Both the position numbers and the translations under genes were made by a program. Shown in pieces: positions 14,286-14,287 of a stretch of DNA of 14,287 nt. The first letter of the stretch is position 1. Each line of letters begins with the position of its first letter. The notes below the pieces were generated by a model that was not told where the DNA came from, made no database searches, and saw only the letters and a program-made list of their open reading frames with translations. This stretch comes from Chloroflexota bacterium (lineage in GTDB: Bacteria; Chloroflexota; Anaerolineae; Promineifilales; Promineifilaceae): contig QQUD01000832.1 of assembly GCA_008501785.1 (NCBI GenBank), positions 1 to 14,287 on the forward strand. Reading direction: 5' to 3'.

Positions 14286-14287
14286 AA

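Overview
The window looks like a chromosomal segment of moderate GC from a Chloroflexota-type bacterium (Anaerolineae/Caldilineae-like). This is an inference from gene content: a TPR-rich signalling ATPase tail, a GH43 glycosidase behind a LacI-type operator, a secreted protein with bacterial cadherin-like and LysM domains, and CPA2 antiporters fused to RCK domains. No rRNA or tRNA was recognised to confirm it. There is no phage module, CRISPR array or complete insertion sequence.

Layout. Positions 3-1091 (+) hold the C-terminal TPR part of a large ATPase; its last codons are frameshifted and the frame then runs into a dispersed palindromic repeat. Positions 1287-2200 (+) hold a small orphan gene, a 160-residue orphan gene and a decayed second copy of the small gene. 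Positions 2288-3622 (+) hold a visibly AT-rich gene with one calcium-type beta/gamma-crystallin motif, probably acquired. A minus-strand block follows: GH43 (3642-5243), a trypsin-like lipoprotein (5451-6305), a 560-bp intergenic region (PHO-box-like array, repeat copy, terminator), a membrane-anchored five-domain cadherin-like/LysM protein (6866-8725), two tandem paralogous CPA2 antiporters (8947-10872 and 11180-13126), and a beta-propeller gene without a usable 5' end (13384-14247).

How the genes work together. No single pathway spans the window. The minus-strand genes are mostly separate transcription units with their own promoters or terminators, mainly serving the cell envelope: sugar trimming, surface proteolysis, peptidoglycan binding and cation/proton exchange. 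The antiporters are a clear tandem duplication and share a promoter that places TATAAT six bases before ATG, implying leaderless mRNAs.

The most unusual signal is not a gene. The 8-bp palindrome ACGGCCGT occurs 13 times by my reading, against about 0.2 expected by chance. It lies in coding DNA (as Thr-Ala-Val or Asn/Asp-Gly-Arg) and in intergenic hairpins, and is absent from the AT-rich crystallin gene and from both antiporter coding regions. It behaves like a lineage-specific highly iterated palindrome that has also been recruited into terminators.
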